Of a DNA stretch of 64,000 bases, positions 1 through 12,400 are shown piece after piece; positions within the stretch are counted from its first letter, which is position 1; every line of letters begins with the position of its first letter. Origin of the DNA: Rotaria macrura (lineage: Eukaryota > Rotifera > Eurotatoria > Philodinida > Philodinidae); contig OENT01000746.1 of the NCBI GenBank assembly GCA_900239685.1, forward strand, positions 1-64,000, read 5' to 3'. The position numbers were made by a program, and so were the translations under genes. The notes under the pieces were generated by a model that saw only the letters and a list, made by a program, of their open reading frames with translations, had not been told where the DNA came from and made no database searches.

Positions 1-440
1 ATTATGGTTTACTAGTATATGAGAGTTCGGCATTAGATCAGTTGCAGCACCTCATCATTTTTGCATAACAGCTTCTCAATGGAATATTATAAAAGAGAAA
101 AGTTGGTCCCAGAACGTCGTTCCGGCACTGCAGTTTTCATCAACGTTTTGATATGCATACAGATGTTTTCGAATACATAACAACGCGGGTTAAGCTGAAA
201 AAAGAAACAACTCCCGTTCATTATCATACAATGAGTCATGCAGAAGATTATGAACTTGTGACAGTTAATCCTTCTTTTGCTTTCCCCGAACACACTATGC
301 ATAAACAGGATCATGTATCGTTCATATGTAAATGCTTCGTGTAATAATATCGAGGAAATATACTATTCAGATTTTCATATTTTTGAAAATTTTCGCAACG
401 ATTCTCCTCAATCGTCCCACATTTAACTTTTCCGATTTAG
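1..440. other. Non-coding flank upstream of the Thr-rich gene
   Basis: There is no convincing gene here. A 63-codon open frame at 153-344 has no recognisable domain, and the opposite strand is equally open, so it is not called. The stretch ends in a pyrimidine-rich tract and an AG directly before the ATG at 441, which looks like a splice acceptor. Confidence 0.5.
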
Positions 441-878
441 ATGCAGATTCACACTAAATACTTGAGTCCGTTGGTAAGATCATCAGAGGTCCTCATACTG
501 ATTCTTATCACTTTGTTTCTATTGCCACCCACGTCGGCAACAACAAGCACCACAACGTCGGAAACAACAAGCACGACAACATCGGAAACAACAAGCACCA
601 CAACGTCGGTAACAACAAGCACGACAACATCGGCAACAACAACATCGGTAACAACAAGCACCACAACGTCGGTAACAACAAGCACGACAACATCGGCAAC
701 AACAACATCGGCAACAACAGCCACAACAACGTCGGCAACAACGAGCACCTCAACATCAACAACAACAGCCAACAAGACTTCCTTGGCAACAAATATCTGC
801 GGACAACGTTTGTTCATAATTTTTTGTGCACTCATCATCGGTCCAATTGCACCATTTCTTTTTAATTATGCTAAATAA
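441..878 (+). CDS. Thr/Ser-rich mucin-like surface protein, 145 aa
   Basis: A single-exon frame of 145 codons. Residues 1-33 carry a basic start and a hydrophobic run (VLILILITLFLL) that fits a signal peptide or signal anchor. Residues 34 to about 110 are almost only Thr, Ser, Ala and Val in TTSTTTS-type repeats, a typical substrate for dense O-glycosylation. The C-terminus (LFIIFCALIIGPIAPFLF) is hydrophobic and could be a GPI-attachment signal or a membrane anchor. The ATG at 441 is preceded directly by TTCCGATTTAG, a possible cis- or trans-splice acceptor. The repeat coding is a tandem DNA repeat, so length may vary between alleles. No family can be assigned. The opposite strand is also open, but only as a by-product of the repeat. 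Confidence 0.6.
   Translation: MQIHTKYLSPLVRSSEVLILILITLFLLPPTSATTSTTTSETTSTTTSETTSTTTSVTTSTTTSATTTSVTTSTTTSVTTSTTTSATTTSATTATTTSATTSTSTSTTTANKTSLATNICGQRLFIIFCALIIGPIAPFLFNYAK
538..770. repeat. Coding minisatellite, 24-nt unit with 12-nt half units
   Basis: The sequence AACAACAAGCACCACAACGTCGG alternates with a variant that reads GACAACATCGG, giving a higher-order unit of about 48 nt, and shorter AACAACAACATCGG half units are interspersed. The period is a multiple of three, so the reading frame of the Thr/Ser-rich protein survives copy-number change. Confidence 0.8.
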
Positions 879-1211
879 TCAAATAGATAACAATTAAGTG
901 TAGTTTTTCGTCATCTCTTAGCTCTTGTCTGTCAACTTGTTGTTTCCCACGCTTTTTCCAGAAAATGAGTCGCACCTTGCTTCCCTTTCTATTTATACTC
1001 CAGAATAAACTTCTGATAAACAAGCACGTTGTAGCTATCCATCACACAGACATCAAGTATTTTTTTTGCCTAGTAAATGTTTTTCCACCATGATTCATTG
1101 GATGATACTTCACGTGAAAAACGGCTAACGCTCAACCAGCATGATTGAAGTAGAGGACTCGAATTCTCGGACACATAACAACCAATCTTATTCATTTTAA
1201 GTTTTCAGGTA
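879..1211. other. Intergenic, nothing recognised
   Basis: AT-rich sequence between the Thr-rich gene and the first inverted-repeat element. I see no open frame of note, no RNA gene and no internal repeat. Confidence 0.5.
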
Positions 1212-2509
1212 CCCAGGTCAATCAGAACGATCCGTAAACGGTCGTAAACGATGCAATTTCGGTGATATACGATGGTCGTGGCGGTTGATCGTTTACGAAT
1301 GATCGTATACGAGATTATCACGGGCGAATACGACAGACTTAGGATGGTCATTTATTGACGATTGCAAACGATAGTGTAACGACCATCTCAAACAGTCCCT
1401 ATTTCAATCGTATTTACCATACGGTGCCAGACCATGCGAGAAAATATTGTACTAGGGCAATAATGTTTTTTTCTTAATTCCCGTGCGAGCTGTCCTTATT
1501 ATTGCTTCTTTATTTTGATCCGTCTCTCCTTTTCTTAAATCACACCGCCCTCTCTCCTACTCTGTAATATGTGCATAAATTATACAAATCAATGTATATA
1601 CGTGATTACAGTTAGGCCTTGTCTACACTAGAAAATTTAATGCAAAATTAAGAAAGATGGTTGGTCAGAAATTTAATTCACTTTTCATGCGGTTTCAGAG
1701 TCGCATTAACTTTAATGCACCAATCGAGAGAGAACTTGATCGCACTAGTTAGAACAATGAATGTACCTCGATAAAGTAGCGTTATATCATCGATAGATAG
1801 ATCTTTTCAACACCATAAATGAACTATAGAAAGACAGAGGCGACGATTTTTCGTGAACACGTGCAAGAATTATTCAGTTCGACAATATCATAATGGTCAC
1901 TTCTCGGTTCTGATTGATGCATTAAACTTATAAGTGTAGACGCATGTATATTTAATTCAAATTTAATCCGCATTAAATTTTCTAGTGTAGACAAGGCCTT
2001 AGAAATACTTTCTTTTTCTTCTTCTAATCTTAGATTTATTTTTATTTCGATTGTTACTTCATTTTTTAATTTTTATCTGACTTAAGATTTTATTTTTATT
2101 AGATTTTTGCAAACTTTATTTTACTTTTTTAACCTTTCATTTATTTCATTTTCATTGAAATCTATTTTTTATTGTAATTTCTTTTATTTTTATTTTTTAA
2201 ATAAATTAAATTTTCTATCTTTATCAATTTCTATCTGTTGCAAAAAACGTGGAGCGAGGTCTCAAAAAATTGCAGGAAAACAGCTCGTTTACTGTCGTAC
2301 ACAAGTAAGCATACTATCAGTAAACGGCCACTGTAACACTTCGTTAACGTCGTTCACATCCCCGTTTACGGTACGGAAAAATACGTCCGTATTACTGCCC
2401 CTGTTAAAACGGAGTAATACGGTGCCGTAACGAGCCGTATTTACACCGAATCCCTGTCGTTTATGACCGTAAACGACGCCGTAACGGTATTCGTTTTAAT
2501 CGACCTGGG
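1212..2509. mobile_element. Outer non-autonomous DNA transposon, 1.3 kb, TA target site
   Basis: The ends are imperfect inverted repeats: CCCAGGTCAATCAGAACGAT on the left and, read on the other strand, CCCAGGTCGATTAAAACGAA on the right. Both ends are flanked by TA, which would suit a 2 bp target duplication (mariner or ISL2EU-like). The subterminal regions hold many copies of a CGTAAACG/CGTTTACG motif in both orientations at 1230-1320 and 2285-2490, which look like transposase binding sites. There is no transposase frame, so it is non-autonomous. A second MITE is inserted inside it. Confidence 0.65.
1615..1998. mobile_element. Nested Harbinger-like MITE, 384 bp, 29 bp perfect TIRs, TTA duplication
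   Basis: Bases 1615-1643 begin GGCCTTGTCTACACTAG and are the exact reverse complement of 1970-1998. The flanks at 1612-1614 and 1999-2001 are both TTA, the 3 bp target duplication typical of PIF/Harbinger elements. A further subterminal copy of TAGTGTAGAC-like sequence lies near 1932. There is no coding capacity. The perfect TIRs suggest a fairly recent insertion into the outer element. Confidence 0.85.
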
Positions 2510-5500
2510 TAAGTATCCGTTTATTCTGCGTCGATGTATGCAATCCATTGTTCATAATTAAGAGAAGAAATGGTTGTGACCAACCGAAATTCAGTATTTT
2601 TGTGCAAAAGCGGTTTGGAAAAACTCTTTTGTATCTTGCCACATCTAAAAAAATGGACACATTATTAGACACAAAAATAGTAATGGTAGCTTGAAATACA
2701 AATGAACATCATTAATTTGATGTTCTAATTCTAAACTGATAATTCCAAAAAGGCGATACAATTTTATATCCAGGACTTCTGCTAAAAAATTCATGTGTGT
2801 GCTTTATCGAAAAGTCTGTGCGTTACTCATGTTTTGTCAATACGACACTCATTTTTCAAAGTATTAATATTTTGTTTTTACCAAAAGACAGCCCCGACTT
2901 TTATCTACAAAACTCTCTGCCGTGCCATTCATTTACATAGAGCTTTTCGGAGGGTTCATCACTTCTGTCGCACCTACCAAGAGTAGAGAGCCTTTTTTGT
3001 CTGTGCGTTTCAGACTAGCATTTTACTAATAAAATCCAAACAGATGGACAATTGAGGCTCAAAATTTCAAGTATTATAGAATTTGTTTAGTTACATATTG
3101 GTTAAAAATTACAAGTCTTTTCTTCGTATGATTCTCTAGATACATTCGTTGGTAGTTGAAAAAATGTCTGTGCGTTACCTGAGTTTCCCATGTTCATATG
3201 AACTATTCGAAAACTGTTGCACACCTTACTATTGCAAAAGAGGCAGAAGACTTTGCATTATTTAAACGCCCACTATTACGTTCCGACTTCTTCGACTGAT
3301 TGATTCGTTCTGGTGGCTTACTCGTCGATTGCAATGGTAAATTTAACTAACAACAAGAAAATTGGGTTGAGAGAATATAGGGTTCATCGAATTCATAAAA
3401 TAATGAATCGAGTCATTCATGTTTCTAAAATGAGGTCCTCTAAAGAAAATATCCTTTAACAGTTGTCCCTTTCATCTATTGCCTTCTCGAGGGTAAACTA
3501 GAAGTACATGCAGAAGAAGATTTTTTTCTGACCCCATAATTCGAAATGAGACCGGTTATCGATTCATTCAAGCTCTCTAAAATTATTTTTAATGAAAAAT
3601 GAAAATAATATGACTAAAAAAAGTATAGTATAAAGAAAATCAATAACGAGATAAGGTTATGGTCCTGCTTTTTTCAGTTGTTCACGTCTTTTACATAATT
3701 TTTTGAAAATTACCTGGATCAGATATTACGTCAAAGCGAAAATTAACCTAATCACCAGTATCATGCTTACAAACTTATGTCTTCATGTTTGTTCGACAAG
3801 TGTGCGTTATTGGTAATATAATAAATCGAGCATTTGGTTTGAAAATCGCATTCTGATTATTTCCCATGGTCCGAACATCGGCATGTGATCTCTTTCCAAG
3901 CTCTACTTTATTCTGTACCGTTCACAGGCACTTAATTTTGTAAAAGATACGATTGCAAATCATTTCCATCAAAAAATTTATCAACGACATTCCATGTTCA
4001 TTTTTTCAAAGTGAAATAGTTAAGAAATGCAAATATAAAGGTTCAAGATAACCCAATAATATTTAATCCACAAATTACGCAATGAAAATGTCAATCTCGA
4101 AGATGAATTTCATCTTCCATGCAACATCACTGTAATCTGTCACACTCAGGGTCAAAACAGCTTCAGTCATCGAGTTTGTTTCAGATACCGAGCTGAAAAG
4201 AGATCAAATACTTTTTTGAGCCCGAACATGTTTTACGAGGCTCAAATCAAACCGATGGGACTCACTTCCGCCTAATTTCGGGCTTGAAATAGGTAGTTTT
4301 CCCATAAATGTTCCCGACAATATTGTCGATGGAAAAAGTACTTTTCACAGTTACATGTCTTTAAAGAAGACTATTGATAAATTTTGATAAGAATTGCGCT
4401 GAAAAGCTTTTCTATTCTACATATCTTTGGTTAGAGTTTTCATTTGTAACATTTTTAAAAAGTAGGAAAATAATTTATGAGTACGCTTTTCATTAAGTCG
4501 CTCTTTATTCCAGGTAGAATTTACTTGATTCGCCACAGGAAGTTTGCGTCACATCATCATGTACAACTCTAGTTTCATTTCCTATCTAACTGAAAGCGCT
4601 TCTGAAATATATGATAATGACCTTCGAAGAGAAAAATATTAGCTGCAAATTTACGTTTCAACTTCACATACCTTCATATCAATTATTAGAGTTTTCTTGA
4701 TTTTTTCGGGACTGTTGTTAAAAGTTGGTGAACTTTATTTTTGTTGTCATCGGAGCCTAGTTTCTAAATTTTTGATAGAATTTCTATAAGATGCACGAAG
4801 TTCAATGAACATAATGCAGAAAATAATACAAAATATACCTAAAATGTTGGCATGCATTCCACTTTAAGTTACGTTTTAAATAAAATGAATTTATTCTAAG
4901 GACATTTTATGTGTGGACACTTAAGCAAACACTTTTTATTTAGGAACACTCTTCCATGAGCATTTTCTTAGAAGGAAAGTTTTTAGAAGAATGTGTGCTG
5001 AGGTCCCTTGTGAGACGAAATTGTTTCAGGAACATTTTTAGCCGTTATTCAACAGATTCTTATGAATTTATGGTTCACTGAAGTTGTAAGAATTGATTTT
5101 GTGGATGACTTGAGAATCGCTTCGATGACACACTCATGATCACTCGCCAATTATTATACTTCTAATTCTCTTTAGACTTAGATTGAACTGACCTATTATA
5201 TCGTTAAATTGTTCATTATTTTAGTAAAACTATTGCTCTAAATATATTTCTTTGTTTCCCGTCTGATAGTTTATTTCGGCGGATAATTTTATAATGTATG
5301 ATCTGTTCATTGGTATTTCTTTTGTCTTTTCACCGATTGATATTTTTTGTGCAGTTCGACATTTTTCCTTCTTTGATGTCATTAGAATGTGACATGTCAC
5401 AGGTATAATCACAGATTCATCAACGACGGCTTATGTTAAGATCCATTGGAACACATAGATTCTGAATAGTTAATATTCCCACGCAATAGTTTTCCAACGA

Positions 5501-5901
5501 TATCCAGCAACCATACAGGTGAAATCAACATTATCAGATTTGTTCTTCAAGTTCTTTTTCACTTCTATGTGAATGATAAAATTTGTGATTATTTGTATAA
5601 ATCAACTCGTATCACATTTTTATTTTTATTAATATAAGTTTTAACTAGTAAAATTGTTTGATCGATGCAGCTTGAAAAACTCATTGTATTTCAAAACATC
5701 AATTCAACCTATGAAAATAATTGGCCAATCGCATTTTAATAATGAGCTAAATCATGATAATAAGTATCGAGAAGTCTGATTTGTGTTGGATAATAATAAC
5801 TAAATATTTGACAAGTTTTTTGTTTTATTGGCGCGAATCATAATAAAGTTATTCATATTGACTGGTTCATATCAATAGTTTCAACTAAGCAACATAGTTC
5901 A
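2510..5901. other. Long intergenic region, no gene recognised
   Basis: About 3.4 kb of AT-rich DNA with only short chance frames. The only structure noted is a motif GTCTGTGCGTT occurring three times in one direction at about 2814, 2999 and 3166. No RNA gene, promoter or domain could be identified. Confidence 0.5.
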
Positions 5902-7284
5902 ATGGACATCAAGGCAGATTCGATGGTTAATCATGAGAATAATGACGAATATTTTATTCCATTCGAGCCTGATCATGCTGTAGCATTAACTATGAATTTT
6001 CCTCAATTTACAGAACAAATTCATTCTAGGACTTCACAGGTTCATCAAGCAGGTACATTGATTAGTTTTTCGTTCTATTTCAAGAATAGTGTCTATAATA
6101 AGCCAGATTTCGATTATAATTGTCCGGATTGTATGGCTGAACTATTTGGACCTCTCATGGCTCCTTATGCAGCATTACAAAAACAGAGCGATGATTACCG
6201 TCTTCGTCTTGAATATATTGCTTATCAACGTTTTGCAGCAATGAAATCCCATTTATTTTATTCATTTAAGAAAGATTTTCAGCGAAATTGGAAACGAATC
6301 TTTAAGGTTAGTATTTTGTTTTCGTTGACAAGCGAATGCTGTTGACTGATTAGTCATTTTCGAAACCGAAAGCTTCATCTGTTACATGCTTTCGAATTTG
6401 TTCCCATTTTCAGAGGTTATTCTAGATATAGTCATATCGATTGAGAGATCATCTACAGATAGCGAAACGTGAGTTGTCTCATGAAGACAATCAGTTCGTC
6501 TGTTTGTTGTTTAATCTCGACATTGATAAAGTAATAGATCAATTAATAATGCTTGTTCATTAGTCAATGACTGTATCATGAATTTTTCTTTTTCATAGCA
6601 TCCTTTTAAATACAATATTAAAGGTGTATGTGACAATGCTTTTAATTCCAAACTTATTATGATACGATTTGAATATCTAGTTTTTACCAGGAATAGCCAC
6701 AGTAGGAAGATTGATATCGATGATTTCAAGTGGATGGATTCTCGTAAGACTTCATACAAAAAAAGAACGTTTTTTGTGATATTCTTGAATTTTATACGTA
6801 GATTATCGGTATTGGTCTTCTAGGCTGCACTTTTTATTTGATATTAGTTGATGATCAACAACAGCCTATGTTAACATTTATTCGTACATTTAGTAAATTT
6901 TATAGAACGTTCTTCTTTCAGGGAGTTTGTTGAAAACAAATTTCAAAGTTTCGGACATATGATTTAGAAAAAATTTGTTGAATTTTCAAATAGGTTATGG
7001 GCTATTTAACTGTCTATAGCATTCTCCTAATCGTTGCAACATTATGCACATTGTTAGGTGCATTAGTTTGTTCATTTCTATTGATTCTACTTGGCATATT
7101 AACTATTCTTATGGCTATATCATTTGCAATTGTATTTCCGATCATTTTAAGATTTTCTAAGCAATCATTGATCAATCACATACAAAAATATTTGCTAATA
7201 TCTATTCAAGATTATGATAATATACCACAAAATCCAATAACAATATTCTGGAATGAATTACAATCGAAAGTAACATATGAATAA
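5902..7284 (+). CDS. Multi-pass membrane protein of unknown function, six exons, 319 aa
   Basis: The exons I infer are 5902-6306, 6416-6468, 6599-6623, 6681-6743, 6802-6924 and 6994-7284. All introns are GT..AG (57 to 130 bp) and the phases agree, giving 960 nt ending in TGA-free frame to TAA. The first 135 residues are soluble, with a CPDC motif near residue 75 and a charged region FKKDFQRNWKRIFK. Hydrophobic segments follow: FLPGIATVG...GWILIIGIGLLGCTFYLIL, then a long pair MGYLTVYSILLIVATLCTLL and LILLGILTILMAISFAIVFP. The C-terminal tail is polar. Exon 3 is only 25 nt, so gene finders may miss it. AATAAA overlaps the stop codon at 7280. I recognise no family. Splice sites are predicted from sequence only; a GTACAT..AAG stretch inside exon 1 is treated as coding. 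Confidence 0.6.
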
Positions 7285-8907
7285 AATGGAATTTACGATT
7301 TATGTATATCATTTAGTATTCCTGTTGTGGATTGGGTAATCCGATTTCAGATTACAGTCAAAGTTACTTTCATATATTAACGGGAGAAAATGTACCTCAA
7401 TCATGCTGTAGACAGGGTGGGTATAAATATATATATATATATATAGGCTTAAACTCTATTCAAAAAGATTAATTAAAGAAGCACATTTTCAAATATTCTG
7501 TCATTAATAGAGGACTCTTGATTTCTGCATTTCGACAAAGAACTAATTCTTTGGAATTTTTATAATCGATCTTCATTCATATTCGAAACCAAATACATCC
7601 GTTCTCTCTTCTGATCAATGTTTGAAGTGCTTCTTATGTCTTCTAATCTTGCTATATCCTGTCTTACATATTCACATACAGAAACGAAAATCAATCTTAT
7701 ACTGACTCAAATAATCCTAATAATACTAGTTAGAAATATGCTCTAAGAGTTTGTGGTTTGAAAGAATGGCATGCACAATTTTAAATTGCCTTAAAATAAA
7801 TGAGTATGTCCATTAAAGTCAATCTAAAATCTTAGAATGTTCTATAATTCTAAGGCATATTCAGAAAACAATATTGCATAAAACTAGATGGATCAATCTA
7901 TGACATAGAAAAAAGTTAAAGGAGAATTTTTTCTCAATCTATTCTAGTGTTTCTCGCCAGTCTTTAGATGGAATTTTCTAATTAAGGGATTTATTTCAAT
8001 CCGAAATGATTATCAATCTAAGACTAGATAAGTTCTATGAGTTTAAATAATCTATATCTATTTTTAATAAGATTGCTTACTCTCATATTATTCTTTGAGA
8101 GATGCTGACACTGGTATACTATTATGTTGATTTGTAAGTGATCGAATCAGGTAGAAGATCTTTCTCATGAATAATATGCTTTGATTCTAATCATGAAAAC
8201 GTATTGAATCATTTAGACTCGATGATTCTCCTTGCTTAAGCCGAAATCATTGGTCTTTCTCGACGTTTACAGTTTTGTAGCAGATACGTCGTTTGCTATG
8301 AAAAATTTCAAAATTATCGAATATATTTATATTCGAAACTCTATGCTTCGTATTGATAATATATATTATGCTTTTCATTTGAACGACCTGAATTCAATGA
8401 TCAGATTCCATGAAATTTGCTCTGCAGAGAGAGGCCTTGTCTCAAATCGTACTTAGCTGAGTTCTTCTTGATCGAACGAGCAAAAGTGTGTTGGTGCGAG
8501 TGAATCAAAGATTTTAATCCACGCAGATCCAACTCTGCATTCTTAGCGATACTCACACTGGTAACATGTTTAAATAATGTAAGATTGACAAGAACGAGTT
8601 CAAAAAGCATTTGCTTTGGCAGCATCTTCCATAATTACTATTAGATCAGTAGAACATAGACTTGAGTTCTTTTATTGAAATTGAGCTAACTGTTATTCGA
8701 TTCTAGTGTTGAAATTTGGCAAGTCAATAGATTTCATCAATTTTGCATTGTGTCTCATCGTTGCAGTATGCACTTCGATTGAAAAATGATGTATTTTGTT
8801 CTAGGATTTATTTGTACAATCAATCCAATTATAACAAATTCATTTGCAGATGTGCGTAACTTCATTTTGATGACTTGTATAATTCTGTCCGTTTTTCTCT
8901 CGCATAG
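7285..8907. other. Intergenic or intronic AT-rich stretch
   Basis: The short frames at 8232-8456 (+) and 8401-8625 (-) have no recognisable content. Upstream exons of the partial gene that ends at 9305 probably lie here, but I could not join any of them in phase. An AT dinucleotide run occupies 7427-7445. Confidence 0.4.
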
Positions 8908-9305
8908 ACTTCATGTTTACCAGTAGTAAAAAATATTATCGATGTAACAATCAAGATGAATGTCATTGCACATGTTCTATTGATCATTTTTCTTGTATGT
9001 TACACTAATTTTGGAAAAATGGTTTCTATTCGCTATTTTAGTTGATTATTCTGATTAGTGTGGGAACTTTTTTCTTATATTTTAAATCGGCTAAACAAGC
9101 GTTAGATCGATATAATGAATTTATAATTAAATCCATGCTATCAAAACTTGAAAAATATGAAAAAGAATTTGGTATTTTTAAAGATCCTAAAGCAACGAAT
9201 ATCAATTTTCATACTAAACAAGCTTCACAAGGAATTTTACCGATAACTCCAACTGTTATACGTGTTAAAAATCCTCGAATAATGAATTATCTTGGTTTTG
9301 ATTGA
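8908..9305 (+). CDS. 3' end of a membrane protein gene, two last exons
   Basis: Exons 8908-8994 and 9042-9305 join in frame across a 47 bp GT..AG intron. The join creates one continuous transmembrane segment (VIAHVLLIIFL then LIILISVGTFFLYF), which is good evidence that the intron is real. A charged, probably helical region follows (SMLSKLEKYEKEFG) and the protein ends PRIMNYLGFD. AATAAA at 9351 fits the polyadenylation signal. The gene is convergent with the GTF3C1 gene, whose stop lies only about 185 bp away. The 5' exons are unresolved and no family is recognised. Confidence 0.45.
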
Positions 9306-9489
9306 ATTTCTCATTTATTTATTATCACAGCAAGTGTAATAACAATTACAAATAAAGATCGAGATTACGAAGTACTAGAACGTACATAAGAATACAAACA
9401 AAAGCAATAGATTTTCTTTCATCGTTTATGTTTTTCTTGATCAAAAACAACAACAAAAAAAAGTAACGAAATCTCACAGGTTTCAATTT

Positions 9490-12400
9490 CTAATAACTAG
9501 GAAACGGCATACGGTCGATGCCACGTTGTTGATTGGTTAACGATAATGGAAATGAAACACCAAATTTTGCTAAACAATCATATGTTGGAAAGCAATAGAG
9601 TGTCGTTTGTTGATAATCATAATTTGTTTTTAATAAAATTCGTTCGAATTCATTATCAGTATCATATTGAATGGTTGCTTCTTGTTGATGCTTATGTTCA
9701 TCATCAGTATCATCGTCGGAATTTTCATTTGAATAAAGATTTATTTGTTTTTCTTTAGTTCGCTTTAATGGTACTTGAACAGTTTCTAAGCAATTCATTT
9801 GTTGAAATAATTCAATACAATCGTTAATTGCAACTGGTTGAAGTACACATTTATAATGCTCATACAAACAATCAAGATTTGTACCTGGATGATCAATTAT
9901 ATACAATAATAAGGATTCCATCATACGTTGTAAAACAGCAAAATTTATGGTACCATCTGTTGATTTCCAAGGACGAGGAACGAAAACAATACGCTTGGAA
10001 AAAGAAAAAAAAATCCATATTCATTGCATTGCACAGTATGTTTTGTACTGATGATTATGGTTTGAAAAATAGTGAACGTTAGCTGCAATCGAGTTTTTTG
10101 ATAGGCAAACTGTCCACTCATTGAAACAGTGATCATAAAATCAATTCATAGAATAGTACAAACTGTTCATCGAGCTTTTGGATGGCTTGAGTATTTGCCT
10201 CTTCTACTTTTATTCTCTAGATTCAAGTCTTTTCATTCGTCAACTCATAATCATCTACGTTTTGTGATTTGCATCCGGCGTTAATCATTAGGAAAACAAA
10301 TGATATTTGTGTCCAACAAATAAATCGAGAGCGATGGAAAAGATCTCAATAGGCTTTCTACACAAATTTCCTTAAAGATCATTTACTCCATAAAATATTT
10401 GATTGTGATCTTTCGGCTTCAATCATAGAATTTCATCACGTATCAAAATGGCTGGCATTTCATTCATTTCGTCTGCATCGATCACTTCGTTGACGCCTTC
10501 TTCATCTGATGATACTACTTTAATAAGATCGAATGTTTTTTAAGAAATTACTATGAATGAAAATTATCTCAGATTATTCAACTTGTGATTTCGTTTTTTT
10601 CTTCGAATAGACTACTAATTAGGCATTTTCTCTTCGTACCAGAAGAGCTTAGGGCTCACGTTTAATCCTTCGGAGACATCCTCGAAAATTTTGTTTTGTC
10701 TAGAGCGGAGTATACTGACAGGTTGGTGTGCTTGGTTAATGTACACAAGTTTGACTAGATGAAGAATGAATCGATGCCTCCTCTATTTGAATTTTTTGTA
10801 ATGACAAAGTAAAATGTTCAATAACGATAAGAAATAATGCGTTTATGAAACGGGAATGATTCTTTATGAGAAAATTTTCTTACTTCAAATTGATCAGAAA
10901 TCAATTGGTTTGTGTTATTAATTAGATTTTCACTGTTGGATAAATTTAAACATTTGATTTGTCTATTATCTTGTGTAGTTTCCATGCCCATTGTTGTTGT
11001 TGCTGGTGTTGATTCAACGAAAGCACTTGTTAACAAAGTTTCCAGATTATTATTATTATCATGTTGTCGAAAACGTATTGAATAAATTAGCCATGATCGC
11101 GCATGTTTTCGATGTACATAGACTCGTGTTCGACTCCCAGCAGCAATTATAGTACCGCGTTTCAAATAATCATATAATTGTTTAACACATTCACTGAATG
11201 TCATTGATGATTTGACTTTCGTATATAATTGATAAAAAGTTAAACCGAATTCATGAGCATTAAGAATTGTATTCCATAGTAAATTATTTTCATGGGATTC
11301 AATTTGTTGTTCTTGATCGTAGACAGCCGAATATAAAGGGAAACGCTCGAATAATTTATCGACTGTATATAAAGATTTTTGTAAATAGAAATGTTGATAT
11401 TGCTCATGAAGAAATTCATTTGATAGAACAAATTTTATTGAGCAACAACTAAGTGATGATGTATCGGTTGCATGACGGCCACGTCCAAGTGGATTTGGCG
11501 CTGATGAGCCTGGACGTAATGTTGATTTATTCGATTTAACTTGATGCTTTTGTTCATGCTGACGATGACGATGACGAACGAGACTTGTTCGATTTAGGAA
11601 TGATTTGGAACATTCGGAACATTGATAACGATTAGAAGTTGACGATTTCGTACGATCAGTAGATAAATCATTTTCATTGGTTGTTAACTTGAAAAAGAAA
11701 ATAAGAATCGATTTTAATTAAAAAAATCCATCAAATTTGTACGAAGAAATGAGTTTTTCATACACATACGAATTAAAAGATATTCAAACATATCTAGATT
11801 GAATAAAGTTCTTTCGTAAATTCGAGTTGCATTATTATCACTAGCGTAGACTTTTTGATACGTGTTAACTTGTATTAGGACATTCTATTCGCTAGGAAAA
11901 CAATATCCGTAAATCTTGTTATCTATTTCTATGCTTACGATTACGATTGATTTATAAGACGATGATTACAAAGTTTAAATCTTAATTAGACTAAAGAAAA
12001 ATCAATGCTGTCCATTATAGACGTGCAATCGAGTCAGATGTTATCAAAAGTCACAAGATCCAAGCAAGAATGTGGAAACTTCTAATTATCAACAGATATA
12101 TTTCATAACAAGAATCTTCGTTGATCGACACCAAACCGATCAACATCAGCAAAGCAACACTTGTGTTAACTGGGATAAACAAGAAGTTTAATCTGTTGAT
12201 TCCGATTTTTCGGATCATAGATATCGGATCGGATTGAAACTGGGAATCGATGAGAATAGTTTACGATGAAAGTTTCAGGTAACTGTACAAATTCAATCAT
12301 GATAATAGCACGTCTTTTGTAGTACACATTAAATTATCTGACTTCTTTCTTCGCAAAATTGAAACTCGAGAAAAGCTTTTCCTATACGAGACAATGCTGT

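Noticed and set aside
449-838. Two long minus-strand frames over the Thr-rich gene
   Set aside because: They are the reverse reading of an ACA/ACG repeat (poly Val/Leu) and have no independent support.
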